Shown: one piece after another, positions 33,624 to 42,566 of the stretch
Numbering within the stretch: the first letter of the stretch is position 1
Layout: each line of letters opens with the position of its first letter
DNA from: JACDAV01 sp964626755
Lineage (GTDB): Bacteria > Chloroflexota > Limnocylindria > Limnocylindrales > CSP1-4
Direction: 5' to 3'
DNA length: 64,000 nt
Assembly: GCA_964626755.1 (NCBI GenBank)
Contig: CAZVGO010000028.1
Coordinates: 186,001 to 250,000 of the forward strand
The notes under the pieces: model-generated
Seen by the model: the letters and a program-made list of their open reading frames with translations, nothing else
The model's database searches: none
Told to the model about the DNA's origin: nothing
Position numbers and translations under genes: made by a program

Positions 33624-36600
33624 ATGGCCCGAGCGGCAAGCGAGGCGGTCACGGTCACGGGCGCCGGCAAGGCGGGCAAGACCAGGGCCCGGACGCACGG
33701 GGACACCCGCAAGCTGTCCGGCCCGTGGGGAGCCAGCTTCGACGGCAAGGGCACGCCCGGCCTCTCCTTCCCCCGCCGCTGGACCCGCCCCGACATCCAC
33801 CCGTACGACGAGATCACCTGGGAGCGCCGGGACGCGAGCATCGGCAACGAGTCGGGCAAGAGCGTCTTCGAGCAGAAGGACGTCGAGGTCCCCAACTTCT
33901 GGAGCCAGCTCGCGACGAACGTCGTCGTCAGCAAGTACTTCCGCGGCCACCTCGGCACGCCGGAGCGGGAGACGAGCGTCCGCCAGCTGATCGACCGGGT
34001 CGTCAACACGATCGCCTCGTGGGCTGAGACCAAGCATTACTTCGCGACGGACGACGACCTCAAGGCGTTCAAGGACGAGCTCACCCACCTGATCGTCCAC
34101 CAGAAGATGGCGTTCAACTCGCCGGTCTGGTTCAACGTCGGGATCGAGCCGAAGCCGCAGTGCAGCGCCTGCTTCATCAACTCCGTCCAGGACTCGATGT
34201 CCTCGATCATGGACCTTGCCAAGACGGAAGCCATGCTGTTCAAGTTCGGGTCGGGCGCGGGCTCCAACCTGTCGACCATCCGGAGCAGCAAGGAGAAGAT
34301 GTCGGGCGGCGGCACCGCCTCGGGTCCCGTCTCGTTCATGAAGGGCTACGACGCCTTCGCCGGAGTCGTGAAGAGCGGCGGCAAGACCCGCCGCGCCGCG
34401 AAGATGGTCATCCTCGACGCCGGCCACCCGGACGTCATGGACTTCATCGACTCGAAGCTGAACGAGGAGAAGAAGGCCTGGGCCCTCATCGAGCAGGGCT
34501 ACGACCCGTCGTTCACCGGCGAGGCCTACGGCAGCGTCTACTTCCAGAACGCGAACCACAGCGTCCGGGTCACGGACGAGTTCATGCGGGCGGTCGTCGA
34601 GGACAAGGACTGGACGACCCACGCCGTCGTGCCGCCCCACGCGCCGATGGACACGTACAAGGCCCGCGCCATCTTCCGGCGGATGGCAGAGGCCGCCCAC
34701 GTCTGCGGCGACCCGGGCATCCAGTACGACACGACGATCAACGACTGGAACCCTGTTTCAAACTCTGACCGGCAACGGGCAACAAATCCCTGCTCGGAAT
34801 TCAGCTTCCTGGATGACACGAGCTGCAACTTGGCTAGCGTCAATTTGATGAAGTTTGTCCGGGAAGACGGCGAGTTCGACCTCGACGACTACCAGTACGC
34901 TTGCAGGGTCACGATCACCGCGCAGGAAATCCTCGTCGACAACGCCTCGTATCCCACCCCGAAGATCGAGGAGAACTCTCACAAGTTCCGGCCGCTCGGC
35001 CTGGGCTACGCGAATCTCGGCGCGCTGCTGATGAGCCGCGGCCTGGCCTACGACTCGCACGAGGGCCGGAACTTCGCGGCCGCCGTTACCGCGATCATGC
35101 ACGGCGAGGCGTATCACCAGTCGGCGGTCATCGCCCGCGACCATGGCGGCCCGTTCCTCGAGTACGACAAGAACCGCGAGCCTTTCCTCGGCGTCGTCGA
35201 GATGCATCGGGACGCGGCCTACCAGATCTCCGAGAAGGGTGTCCCGGCCGACATGCTCGAGCAGGCCCGTCGCGTCAACGACGAGGCCCTCGAGCTCGGT
35301 CGGGGGCACGGCTACCGGAACGCCCAGGTCACCCTTCTGGCGCCGACCGGCTGCCTTGTCGGCGGGAGCCTCGTGCTCACCGATCGCGGCGTGGTTCGAC
35401 TTCGCGGCCTCGGCAGCCCGGACGGCGAGAAGTGGCAGGACCTCGACCTGTCGGTCGCCACGGACGACGGCCCGCGGCAGGCCACGAAGTTCTACGTGAA
35501 CGGGACCGAGCCGGTCGTCTCCGTCGAGACGATGCGCGGCTACCGGATCCAGGGCACGACGACCCACCGAATCCGGGTCGTCGACGCCGGCGGCGACTGG
35601 CAGTGGCGGCGCCTTGCCGACCTCCGCGCCGGCGATCAGGTGCCCCTGATGCTCGGCGGGATGGTCGGCGGGCCGCGCGAAGTGCCCCTGCCGCCGCTGC
35701 CCGAGGCGTACTGGACATCAGATCACCGCACATTCGTCCCGCGCTACGTGAACTCCGATCTGGCCGAGCTCGTCGGCTACTTCATGGGCGACGGCTCGCT
35801 GCATGCGCGAGGCCTGCGGTTCTGCGTGGCCGCTGCGGATACCGACGTCGTCGACCGCCTGGTCGACCTCGGCCGCCGTCTGTTCGGCCTGACGGCGACA
35901 TCGACGCCCAGGCAGGGATACACCGAGGTCCGTTTCGACTCGGTCCGGCTCGCCCTGTGGTGGGATGCCTGCGGTTTCGCCAAGCATGCCCCGACGACAG
36001 ATCATCGTGGCAAGGGCTACGAAGGCCACATCCCCGACGCCATCCTCTACACGAACGATCCGACGAGCTATCGCGCGTTCGTCCGCGGCCTGTTCGAGGC
36101 AGACGGCAATGTCAACAACGGGTACGCCTCGTGGTCGACCGTCTCCGAGACCTTCAGCCACGAAGTCCAGACGCTGCTCCTCGCCCTCGGCTTCGCGACG
36201 ACGCGCAAGGTCGACCAGCCGACCGGCGGGCACCTGGGCACGAATCCCGTCTTCGTTCTTCGCCTGCTGAACGCGTCGGCCGGCGGCCGTTTTCTGTCGG
36301 AGATCTCGTTCGTGTCCGAGCGGAAGCGGGAGGCACTCGCGCTCGCCTCGCACCCGCAGGCCGCGCGCCACGACCTCGTCCCGGTCGGTCGGGCCCTGCT
36401 CGACCGGCTGGCGCCCGGGAACGACAGTCTCCGGCGGACGATGCTCCTCTCGATGGCCCGCCGCGGGATGGTTTCGCGCCGCTCGGCGACGGCCCTTCTC
36501 GAGCGGACAGCCGATCCCGAGCTGGCTCAGTCACTCGGCTACTTCTATGACGAGATCACCTCGGCGAAGCTCGGCGAGGAGCAGCTGACCTACGACCTGT

Positions 36601-38057
36601 CGGTCCCCGCGAACGTGAGCTACGTGGCCAACGGCTTCGTCAGCCACAACACGATCGCGTTCATGATGGACTGTGATACGACGGGGGTGGAGCCGGACAT
36701 CGCCCTCATCAAGTACAAGAAGCTTGTCGGCGAAGGCTTCCTGAAGATCGTCAACCAGACGGTCCCGTCGGCCCTCCGCAAGCTCGGCTACAAGGCGGAC
36801 CAGGTCGAGGACATCCTCGCCTACATCAACGAGCGCGAGACGATCGAGGGGGCGCCGCACGTTCGGCCGGAGCACCTGTCCGTCTTCGACTGCGCCTTCA
36901 AGCCGATCAACGGCGAACGGTCGATCCACTACATGGGCCACGTCCGGATGATGGGCGCGATCCAGCCGTTCCTCAGCGGCGCGATCAGCAAGACCGTCAA
37001 CATGCCGGCGGCGGCCACGGTCGACGAGATCGAGCAGGTCTACCTCGAGGGCTGGAAGCTGGGCCTCAAGGCCATCGCGATCTACCGCGACGGCAGCAAG
37101 CGCAGCCAGCCGCTTAGCACCGGCAAGAAGAAGGACGGCGACGTCGTGGAGGCCGAGGAGGTCACCGCGCTCAAGAAGCAGCTCGCGACCGCCCAGGCCG
37201 AGGCCGGCAAGCCCCACCGCCGCCGGCTCCCGTCGGAGCGGACGGCCGTGACCCACAAGTTCGAGATCTCCGGCCACGAGGGCTACATCACCGTCGGGCT
37301 CTACCCGGACGGCCAGCCCGGCGAGATCTTCCTGAAGATGGCCAAGGAGGGCTCGACCGTGTCGGGCCTGATGGACTCCTTCGCGACCACCGTATCCGTC
37401 GCGCTCCAGTACGGCGTGCCGCTGCGCGACCTCGTCAACAAGTTCGCCCACGTCCGGTTCGAGCCGTCCGGCTTCACCGGCAACCAGGAAATCCCGATCG
37501 CGAAGTCCCTGATCGACTACATCTTCCGCTGGCTCGGCTCGCGCTTCCTTTCGGCAGAGGACAGGGCGATGCTCGGGCTGATCGATCGGTCGGCGATCGT
37601 CACCGACCCGCCGATTACATCAGCGCTGGGCGGCACCTCGGGGCCCGTGAGCTCCTCCCCCGCGGTCACCGAGGTTGCCGCCCTTGCGCCCCAGGCTGAA
37701 GAGGGTCTCAGCGCGATCGACGAGGCGATGTCCCCGCCGGAGAAGGCACCGGAAGCCAAGGCCAAGTCAGCCCCCGACCTGACTTCGAAGGCCACGGCCG
37801 TCGCGACTCCGCCGGCCGAGTCCGCGACTCCCGGCGACGAGTTGAAGGTCATCGCGAAGAGCGGCCACACGAACGGTCACGGGGCCACCCCGAACGGAGG
37901 GGTTGCCAAGGCGATTACCCTGTCGCTGGGCACGACGAACGTGGCGTTCAAGATCCAGGAGGACGCCCCCAGCTGCGCCGACTGCGGATCGATCATGGTC
38001 CGCAACGGAAGCTGCTACAAGTGCCTCAATTGCGGCTCGACGAGTGGGTGCAGCTGA
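33624..38057 (+). CDS. nrdJ: Class II (B12-dependent) ribonucleotide reductase with intein
   Basis: The 1477-residue precursor splices to ~1044 residues and makes all dNTPs using adenosylcobalamin. The catalytic set is present: reductive Cys in QCSACFIN (residues 180/183), N388, thiyl-radical C390 and E392 in NPCSE, and partner C401, 11 residues later as in known class II enzymes. The C-terminus has the TSCPD-type zinc ribbon CADCG...CYKCLNCG and final redox cysteines. An intein (residues 577-1009) interrupts LAPTG/TIAFMMDCDTTG. AGGAGG lies 11 bases before the ATG. A low-GC patch covers 34749-34870. Upstream DNA carries NrdR-like boxes and DnaA-box-like iterons. Confidence 0.95.
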   Translation: MARAASEAVTVTGAGKAGKTRARTHGDTRKLSGPWGASFDGKGTPGLSFPRRWTRPDIHPYDEITWERRDASIGNESGKSVFEQKDVEVPNFWSQLATNVVVSKYFRGHLGTPERETSVRQLIDRVVNTIASWAETKHYFATDDDLKAFKDELTHLIVHQKMAFNSPVWFNVGIEPKPQCSACFINSVQDSMSSIMDLAKTEAMLFKFGSGAGSNLSTIRSSKEKMSGGGTASGPVSFMKGYDAFAGVVKSGGKTRRAAKMVILDAGHPDVMDFIDSKLNEEKKAWALIEQGYDPSFTGEAYGSVYFQNANHSVRVTDEFMRAVVEDKDWTTHAVVPPHAPMDTYKARAIFRRMAEAAHVCGDPGIQYDTTINDWNPVSNSDRQRATNPCSEFSFLDDTSCNLASVNLMKFVREDGEFDLDDYQYACRVTITAQEILVDNASYPTPKIEENSHKFRPLGLGYANLGALLMSRGLAYDSHEGRNFAAAVTAIMHGEAYHQSAVIARDHGGPFLEYDKNREPFLGVVEMHRDAAYQISEKGVPADMLEQARRVNDEALELGRGHGYRNAQVTLLAPTGCLVGGSLVLTDRGVVRLRGLGSPDGEKWQDLDLSVATDDGPRQATKFYVNGTEPVVSVETMRGYRIQGTTTHRIRVVDAGGDWQWRRLADLRAGDQVPLMLGGMVGGPREVPLPPLPEAYWTSDHRTFVPRYVNSDLAELVGYFMGDGSLHARGLRFCVAAADTDVVDRLVDLGRRLFGLTATSTPRQGYTEVRFDSVRLALWWDACGFAKHAPTTDHRGKGYEGHIPDAILYTNDPTSYRAFVRGLFEADGNVNNGYASWSTVSETFSHEVQTLLLALGFATTRKVDQPTGGHLGTNPVFVLRLLNASAGGRFLSEISFVSERKREALALASHPQAARHDLVPVGRALLDRLAPGNDSLRRTMLLSMARRGMVSRRSATALLERTADPELAQSLGYFYDEITSAKLGEEQLTYDLSVPANVSYVANGFVSHNTIAFMMDCDTTGVEPDIALIKYKKLVGEGFLKIVNQTVPSALRKLGYKADQVEDILAYINERETIEGAPHVRPEHLSVFDCAFKPINGERSIHYMGHVRMMGAIQPFLSGAISKTVNMPAAATVDEIEQVYLEGWKLGLKAIAIYRDGSKRSQPLSTGKKKDGDVVEAEEVTALKKQLATAQAEAGKPHRRRLPSERTAVTHKFEISGHEGYITVGLYPDGQPGEIFLKMAKEGSTVSGLMDSFATTVSVALQYGVPLRDLVNKFAHVRFEPSGFTGNQEIPIAKSLIDYIFRWLGSRFLSAEDRAMLGLIDRSAIVTDPPITSALGGTSGPVSSSPAVTEVAALAPQAEEGLSAIDEAMSPPEKAPEAKAKSAPDLTSKATAVATPPAESATPGDELKVIAKSGHTNGHGATPNGGVAKAITLSLGTTNVAFKIQEDAPSCADCGSIMVRNGSCYKCLNCGSTSGCS
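35352..36650 (+). other. Intein with LAGLIDADG homing endonuclease, inside nrdJ
   Basis: Residues 577-1009 of the precursor (433 aa). It begins with Cys1 (CLVGGSLVLTDRG), has block B GTTTHRI with its His at 648, two LAGLIDADG helices (AELVGYFMGDGSL near 715 and FVRGLFEADGNV near 825, both keeping the metal-binding Asp) and ends FVSHN with Thr as the +1 extein residue. All splicing residues are present, so both splicing and endonuclease activity are plausible. The insertion point is in a highly conserved active-site loop, as usual for inteins. Confidence 0.93.
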
Positions 38058-38177
38058 GTCGGAGCTGCCGCGGTAAAGGGCCCACTGGACAGGCTCCGAT
38101 AAATGCCTACACTGCGACCCGACGCCAGGGCGCAGCTGCGAGTCGGAGCTGCTTAATTCGAGGTCCCATTGGACAGG
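38056..38177 (+). repeat. Two 38-bp direct repeats, 84 bp apart
   Basis: Copies at 38056-38093 and 38140-38177 both start GAGTCGGAGCTGC and both contain AGGKCCCAYTGGACAGG, separated by an 8-base variable segment. The first begins inside the nrdJ stop codon. Copy 1 could supply a promoter (TGGACA 38086-38091, 16 bp, TACACT 38108-38113) for the lysine-rich peptide gene. The core AGGGCCCATTGGAC recurs on the opposite strand at 42600-42614. Confidence 0.6.
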
Positions 38178-38213
38178 TATCTACACATCCTCGGAAGGGA
38201 GGTGATGTCTACA

Positions 38214-38276
38214 ATGGCTACCGCGAAGAAGGCCACGAAGAAGAAGGCAACGAAGAAGGCCACGAAGAAGAAGTAG
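38214..38276 (+). CDS. 20-residue lysine-rich peptide (histone-tail-like)
   Basis: The product is MATAKKATKKKATKKATKKK, ten lysines in 20 residues built from an A-T-K-K unit, like the C-terminal tails of histone H1-type and HU-fusion proteins. GGAGGTGAT (38198-38206), the full anti-Shine-Dalgarno sequence, lies 7-11 bases upstream; an ATG at 38205 would be too close to it. A perfect terminator overlaps the stop codon, so this is a separate, probably strongly expressed gene. A DNA- or RNA-binding role is inferred from composition only. Confidence 0.7.
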   Translation: MATAKKATKKKATKKATKKK

Positions 38277-38299
38277 CCGTCATTCGACGGCTCTTTTTT
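38275..38299 (+). terminator. Intrinsic terminator of the lysine-rich peptide gene
   Basis: AGCCGTC (38275-38281), loop ATTC, GACGGCT (38286-38292), C, then TTTTTT (38294-38299). A textbook hairpin and T-tract that begins within the TAG stop codon. Confidence 0.9.
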
Positions 38300-38304
38300 C
38301 GCCC

Positions 38305-38406
38305 AGCCGCACTCCGCCAAGCGGCTGCTGATCCCCTCGCCGGAGCTGTGCGGCCCCCGGCCGCGCCCCCAAATGCGAGGATGCCTCAGCTTTGCGGAGT
38401 GCGGCT
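38305..38406 (+). ncRNA. 102-nt nested-hairpin element (candidate structured RNA)
   Basis: A perfect 13-bp inverted repeat (38305-38317 with 38394-38406) continues inward as AAG/CTT (38319-38321/38390-38392), CTGA/TCAG (38328-38331/38386-38389), CCTCG/CGAGG (38335-38339/38376-38380) and an apical GCGGCC/GGCCGC (38350-38355/38359-38364). All pairings nest without conflict, giving 31 base pairs in 102 bases. It lies between the terminator and the SIR2-domain gene and holds no open frame. It may be an RNA, a regulatory leader or a miniature transposon; the strand is a guess. Confidence 0.5.
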
Positions 38407-38528
38407 CCTCATAGCCGTTCGTGGAACCTGACCCAAAGGCACCCCAGTCCGACCACGAGGGGTCGCCGAGCCACAGCTCCACCGGCCCGGACCGCCGGAA
38501 GACCGGAGTGCGGAGCCAGAATCGATCG

Positions 38529-41054
38529 ATGTCTACAGTTGCCAACGAGGGCGCCGCAGGCGAAGTCCGGCCGGTGCCGGCCGACGTGGTCGAGTTGCTC
38601 CGCACCCACCTCGCGGGCCAGTTCGAGCGCGCTAACGTCATCCTCTTCACGGGGGCTGGCTTTTCCAGCCAGGCGAAAAACGCGGCTGGCCGCCCCGTTC
38701 CGACTGCCCAAGAGTTGCGTGATCAACTTTGGGGACTCTGCTTTCCCGGGCAGCCGGTCGACGAAACGAGCAGCCTCCCTTACCTGTATGAACACGCCCT
38801 GGTCAGGCATATGCCCGCGTTGGCGGAGTTACTCAGAACAGAGTTGTCGGTTGCAGCCGATAGCCTGCCCACGTGGTACGAGCAAGCATTCTCATTGCCG
38901 TGGTTCAGGTGCTACACCCTGAACGTGGACGACCTTGAGCTGGCGTCGGCTCGGCGATTTGCGCTGCCGAGACGGGTGGTAGCCATCTCCGCTACCGCTG
39001 CTGTTCCCCAGCGGGAGGCGCATGGTTCTCTGAACTCGGAACTCGAGGTCGTGCACCTGAACGGCACCCTCGACGATGCTCCTGCCGACACCACGTTTTC
39101 GCCAACCCAATACGCGGAGCGACTCGCGGCGAACGATGTGTGGTACTCGAGATTGGCTTCCGACCTCGTCACTCGTCCGTTTGTCTTTGTCGGCACCCGA
39201 CTCGATGAGCCGCCGCTCTGGCAGCACATTGAACTGCGCGCACAGCGAGGCGCCACCCGAGGGCTCCGGGAAATGCGCCCTCGATCCTATCTCGTGACAC
39301 CGCACCTGGATCAGGCGCGTCTGGCACTACTCGCCGAGTTCAACGTGGTGTGGGTACCTCTCTCCGCCCACGAATTCGTGTCGTTTGTCGCACGGGAGTT
39401 GGCCGCTCAACGGACGACTGGATTGGAATTGATCGCCCGGGTGGCCGGGCCCCGAGGCACGCGCCCCGCCCAGCTCCCCGAAGTGGATCAATTGGCGGCT
39501 AACGCCGACCAACGGACCGACTTTCTACTGGGGCAGGAACCCGTTTGGGCGGACATCGTGTCAGGACGGGCCGTTCCGCGAGGAGTCGACGAGCGAATCC
39601 ACGGCGCCGTCGAAGTCTTGAGAGCCGCTCAGGGCGGGCTGGTTTCAGTTGCGGGGACAGCAGGTTCGGGAAAGAGCGCCGCTCTGATGCGTGAGGCACT
39701 GCGCCAGTCGGCCGCCGGACGACGAGTCGCTTGGATCGAGCGGGAGTCCGAGTTCACCCCGCGAGAGATTCGCGAGCGCATGTCGTCAAGCGAGGGACCC
39801 GACATTCTGGCGATTGATGATGGCGAGGCTTTTGGGGCCGAACTCGCATCTATCGTCCGAGAGTTGGCCTTGACCAACCGGCCGCTTGTGGTCATTGCGG
39901 CAGTTCGCGCTGGCCGCGCAGATCAGGTCCTCAACCCGGCAAGGCTCGGAGCGACGCCTCACACCGAGATCGGCATGCCGCCCCTGGAGGACGGAGACAT
40001 CGACAACCTATTGGATGCCCTGGACCGGGACAACAGGCTAGGCGTCCTCCGAGGCATGAATCGCGAGCAGCAGCGATTGGCGTTTCGCGAACAGGCCGGA
40101 CGCCAATTACTCGTTGCGCTATACCAAGCGACTTCCGGGCGCCGATTCGAGGAGAAGGTCGTCGAGGAATTCGAGGAGCTGGAACCGAGCCAGAAGGTGG
40201 CCTACTCGCTCGTCGTCGTGGCTTCGGCTCTCGGGTATAGCCTTTCTCCGGATGAGGTGCTGCTGGCTTCCGGGGACCGGACCAATACGACGCTCAATGT
40301 CCTAGATAGACTCGTCGCTCGCCACATCGTGGTACCGGCAGGCGATGGAACGCGTCTGCGGGCGAGACACCGGGTCGTTGCAAGCCTCCTCCTCGACGAG
40401 TTGCGACGACGCGGTCAGCTCGCGGACGTCATGCAGGGCCTGGCACTCGTGGCCGCTACCAAAGTCAGTAGAGGCCTACCGAGGTCCGCTCGTGCGTGGC
40501 GCTTCCTGCGTGGAGTGATTAGCCATGACTTTCTCATGAAGACGGTCGGAGTGGAGGTTGCGAGGAACATCTACGGGGGAATCGAGGGGAGTCTTGCCTG
40601 GGACTACCACTATTGGCTGCAGCGGGGAAGTCTCGAGGTGGAGATCGGCAACGTAGCCCTTGCGGAAAACTTCTTGGCACAGGCGCGGGCGTTGTCGGCC
40701 GGCGACCCGTTCGTCGACAACGAATGGGCTTACCTGTTGTTCAAAAAGGCGCTTGCCGATCCGCGCGGCGTGGATGCCGAAAGCCTGGCGAACCAAGCAC
40801 GGGCCTTGCTGGAGGATCTGGTCCGCACGCGCGGCGAGCTCGATTCATATCCCTATCACGTCATGGGCAGTCAAGGCCTCGCGTGGGCGAGACGGGGAAT
40901 CCTAAGCACGGAGCGGAGGCACGAGTTCCTCAGGAGCCTGGTGGCCGTATTGGAAGAAGGCGTACGCCGCCACCCGCGGGTTGCCGAACTCGAGACACTG
41001 GCCGCGGATGTCAAGCGCGAATATCTGTCTGATGCGGTGCGCGACGATGAGTAG
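38529..41054 (+). CDS. SIR2-like / P-loop NTPase / helical-repeat protein, candidate anti-phage NADase
   Basis: The 841-residue protein has an N-terminal SIR2-like domain: VILFTGAGFS (GAGFS at 42-46), YTLNVDDLE (~130), HLNG with the likely catalytic His176, and FVGTRLDEPPLWQHI (219-233). A STAND-like NTPase follows with Walker A GTAGSGKS (376-383) and Walker B DILAIDD (425-431). The region ~650-841 is TPR-like helical repeats. This order matches SIR2-NTPase-sensor defence proteins (Avs5/DSR-like), which destroy NAD+ when the repeat region senses phage. ATG 38529 is chosen because upstream residues are low-complexity. Base composition is less GC-biased than neighbours, suggesting transfer. Confidence 0.8.
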   Translation: MSTVANEGAAGEVRPVPADVVELLRTHLAGQFERANVILFTGAGFSSQAKNAAGRPVPTAQELRDQLWGLCFPGQPVDETSSLPYLYEHALVRHMPALAELLRTELSVAADSLPTWYEQAFSLPWFRCYTLNVDDLELASARRFALPRRVVAISATAAVPQREAHGSLNSELEVVHLNGTLDDAPADTTFSPTQYAERLAANDVWYSRLASDLVTRPFVFVGTRLDEPPLWQHIELRAQRGATRGLREMRPRSYLVTPHLDQARLALLAEFNVVWVPLSAHEFVSFVARELAAQRTTGLELIARVAGPRGTRPAQLPEVDQLAANADQRTDFLLGQEPVWADIVSGRAVPRGVDERIHGAVEVLRAAQGGLVSVAGTAGSGKSAALMREALRQSAAGRRVAWIERESEFTPREIRERMSSSEGPDILAIDDGEAFGAELASIVRELALTNRPLVVIAAVRAGRADQVLNPARLGATPHTEIGMPPLEDGDIDNLLDALDRDNRLGVLRGMNREQQRLAFREQAGRQLLVALYQATSGRRFEEKVVEEFEELEPSQKVAYSLVVVASALGYSLSPDEVLLASGDRTNTTLNVLDRLVARHIVVPAGDGTRLRARHRVVASLLLDELRRRGQLADVMQGLALVAATKVSRGLPRSARAWRFLRGVISHDFLMKTVGVEVARNIYGGIEGSLAWDYHYWLQRGSLEVEIGNVALAENFLAQARALSAGDPFVDNEWAYLLFKKALADPRGVDAESLANQARALLEDLVRTRGELDSYPYHVMGSQGLAWARRGILSTERRHEFLRSLVAVLEEGVRRHPRVAELETLAADVKREYLSDAVRDDE

Positions 41055-41147
41055 GCCTCGGCGGGCCCCTTCGACGGTGGAGTCGTCGCGCTCACCGGCC
41101 GCGTGGGTGCCGAAACGCCTCTGCATCCGCGCGGCGAGGACGCGACG

Positions 41148-42539
41148 CTACCTCGGCAGCGTCGCCTCGCCGAAGTCGCGGTCGGTTGGTGAACTGAAGT
41201 CAGGGGGCGCGGGCGTAGCCTCCGGCGAAGCGGCTACGGGGGGAACGGGCAGCTTCGGCGCTCCTGCGGTCCATGCGCGCAGCTGCTGGACGGCTGATCG
41301 GTAGAAGTCGATCGCTTGCTGCCTCGACTCGTGGACAAACGAGCCCTGGCCCTTTCCACGCTTGGCGCCGAGGTCCCTTGCCAAGGAAATCCTGAAGGAG
41401 CGAGGTTCGCGTTTCGCGTCCGACGGAAACAGCAACTTGTCCGGCTTCTCGCGGGCATCCTTCAGTGTCGCGGCTGTTGTTTCCTTCGCGTTCGGATACC
41501 GGACCTCGAGCTGAAGGTTCTCCGGCGCATCCCTAAGCTGGCGAAGGACCCATGCAATCCGGGTCTTGGGCCGCCCGTCACGCGGGGCCGGGAGTTCGAC
41601 GCTCGTCGTGAAGAGTCGTGTGCGGAAGTCGGCACCGAGATCAATCCATGCCGCTGCATCGGGGACTCTGATGTGGGCGCGAAGATGCCCGTCCTCCACG
41701 AGCGACGCCACGAGAGCGTCGCGTCTTGCAGGCGGCTCCATGTTTCTGGGCCAGACCGGCTCAACCTGGCGACCCAGGTCCTGGCAAAGTCCCAAGGCGA
41801 GGTACTGAACGAACTCCTCCCACCTCCCGGCAACGTCCCGAACACCGGCGTCTGCGGCTCGAAGGGTGCCGGCTCGGCCGCCATCCCGAACGGCAACCCA
41901 CTTGTCACCCATATCGTTGAAGCCGCCGGCGCCCGCGCGCTCGTGATCGAGATAGGCAATTAGCTCTCCCAGGATCCATGCCTGGTCGGTGTCGGCGATA
42001 CCGTGATGCTTGTGCTCTAGAACTGCCTCGGTCATGACCTGCCACCACGACAGGTGCCGCATGGCGATGTTCCTCAAGCGACGAGCATCCACCGCGACGG
42101 GGCTCTCGCTCGGAGAGGACGTGATCTGATTCGAGATCGTGAGGACGGCGTCGAATCCGTTCGCGCGGGCAAGGTCCAGGTAGCGGGTGACCTGGTCGGC
42201 CTTGAGCTCGACACCGCTGGTCTTGACCTCGACGAGGCATACCCAGCGGGTCTTCCCACGCTCGACGACCACCGCGCCATCCGGAATCGACAACTTCTCG
42301 TCCTGATCCTGGAACCGGATTTCGGTGTAGGTCATGATCCGGCCCGCAGGAGCCCCGGCGTGCTGGATGATGGCTCGGCCGAACTGCGGGACGGCCTGCA
42401 TCACCGCGAGTAGCGAGGAGGTCGCCCTCTGCTCTTGCTCCTCCTGACCGCCGATGCCCGTCGTTGGGATCAGACGAGCAGGGCGCCATGTCTCCTCGGG
42501 CTTGGGCGTAGCTTTCGGCATGGCCTTTGGTCCAGCCAC
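41148..42539 (-). CDS. PD-(D/E)XK-type nuclease, candidate defence protein
   Basis: The 463-residue protein has a restriction-endonuclease-like core: SIPDGAVVVERGKTRWVCLVEVKTSG, i.e. Asp in PDG followed by the E-x-K pair in VEVKT, then DQVTRYLDLARANGFDAVLTISNQI. Upstream, EEQEQRATSSLLAVMQAVPQFGRAI is the helical lead-in usual for this family. The C-terminal ~250 residues are of unknown fold. GTG 42539 is chosen for its GGAGGGG site 4 bases upstream and a TATGAT box 28 bases upstream; an ATG at 42629 would lie upstream of that promoter. It converges on the SIR2 gene. Confidence 0.7.
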   Translation of the reverse strand: MAGPKAMPKATPKPEETWRPARLIPTTGIGGQEEQEQRATSSLLAVMQAVPQFGRAIIQHAGAPAGRIMTYTEIRFQDQDEKLSIPDGAVVVERGKTRWVCLVEVKTSGVELKADQVTRYLDLARANGFDAVLTISNQITSSPSESPVAVDARRLRNIAMRHLSWWQVMTEAVLEHKHHGIADTDQAWILGELIAYLDHERAGAGGFNDMGDKWVAVRDGGRAGTLRAADAGVRDVAGRWEEFVQYLALGLCQDLGRQVEPVWPRNMEPPARRDALVASLVEDGHLRAHIRVPDAAAWIDLGADFRTRLFTTSVELPAPRDGRPKTRIAWVLRQLRDAPENLQLEVRYPNAKETTAATLKDAREKPDKLLFPSDAKREPRSFRISLARDLGAKRGKGQGSFVHESRQQAIDFYRSAVQQLRAWTAGAPKLPVPPVAASPEATPAPPDFSSPTDRDFGEATLPR

Positions 42540-42566
42540 CGGTCCCCTCCACTCACTCGGCCAACC

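Noticed and set aside
38305..38406. Retron msr-msd RNA
   Set aside because: No reverse transcriptase gene lies within the window near it.
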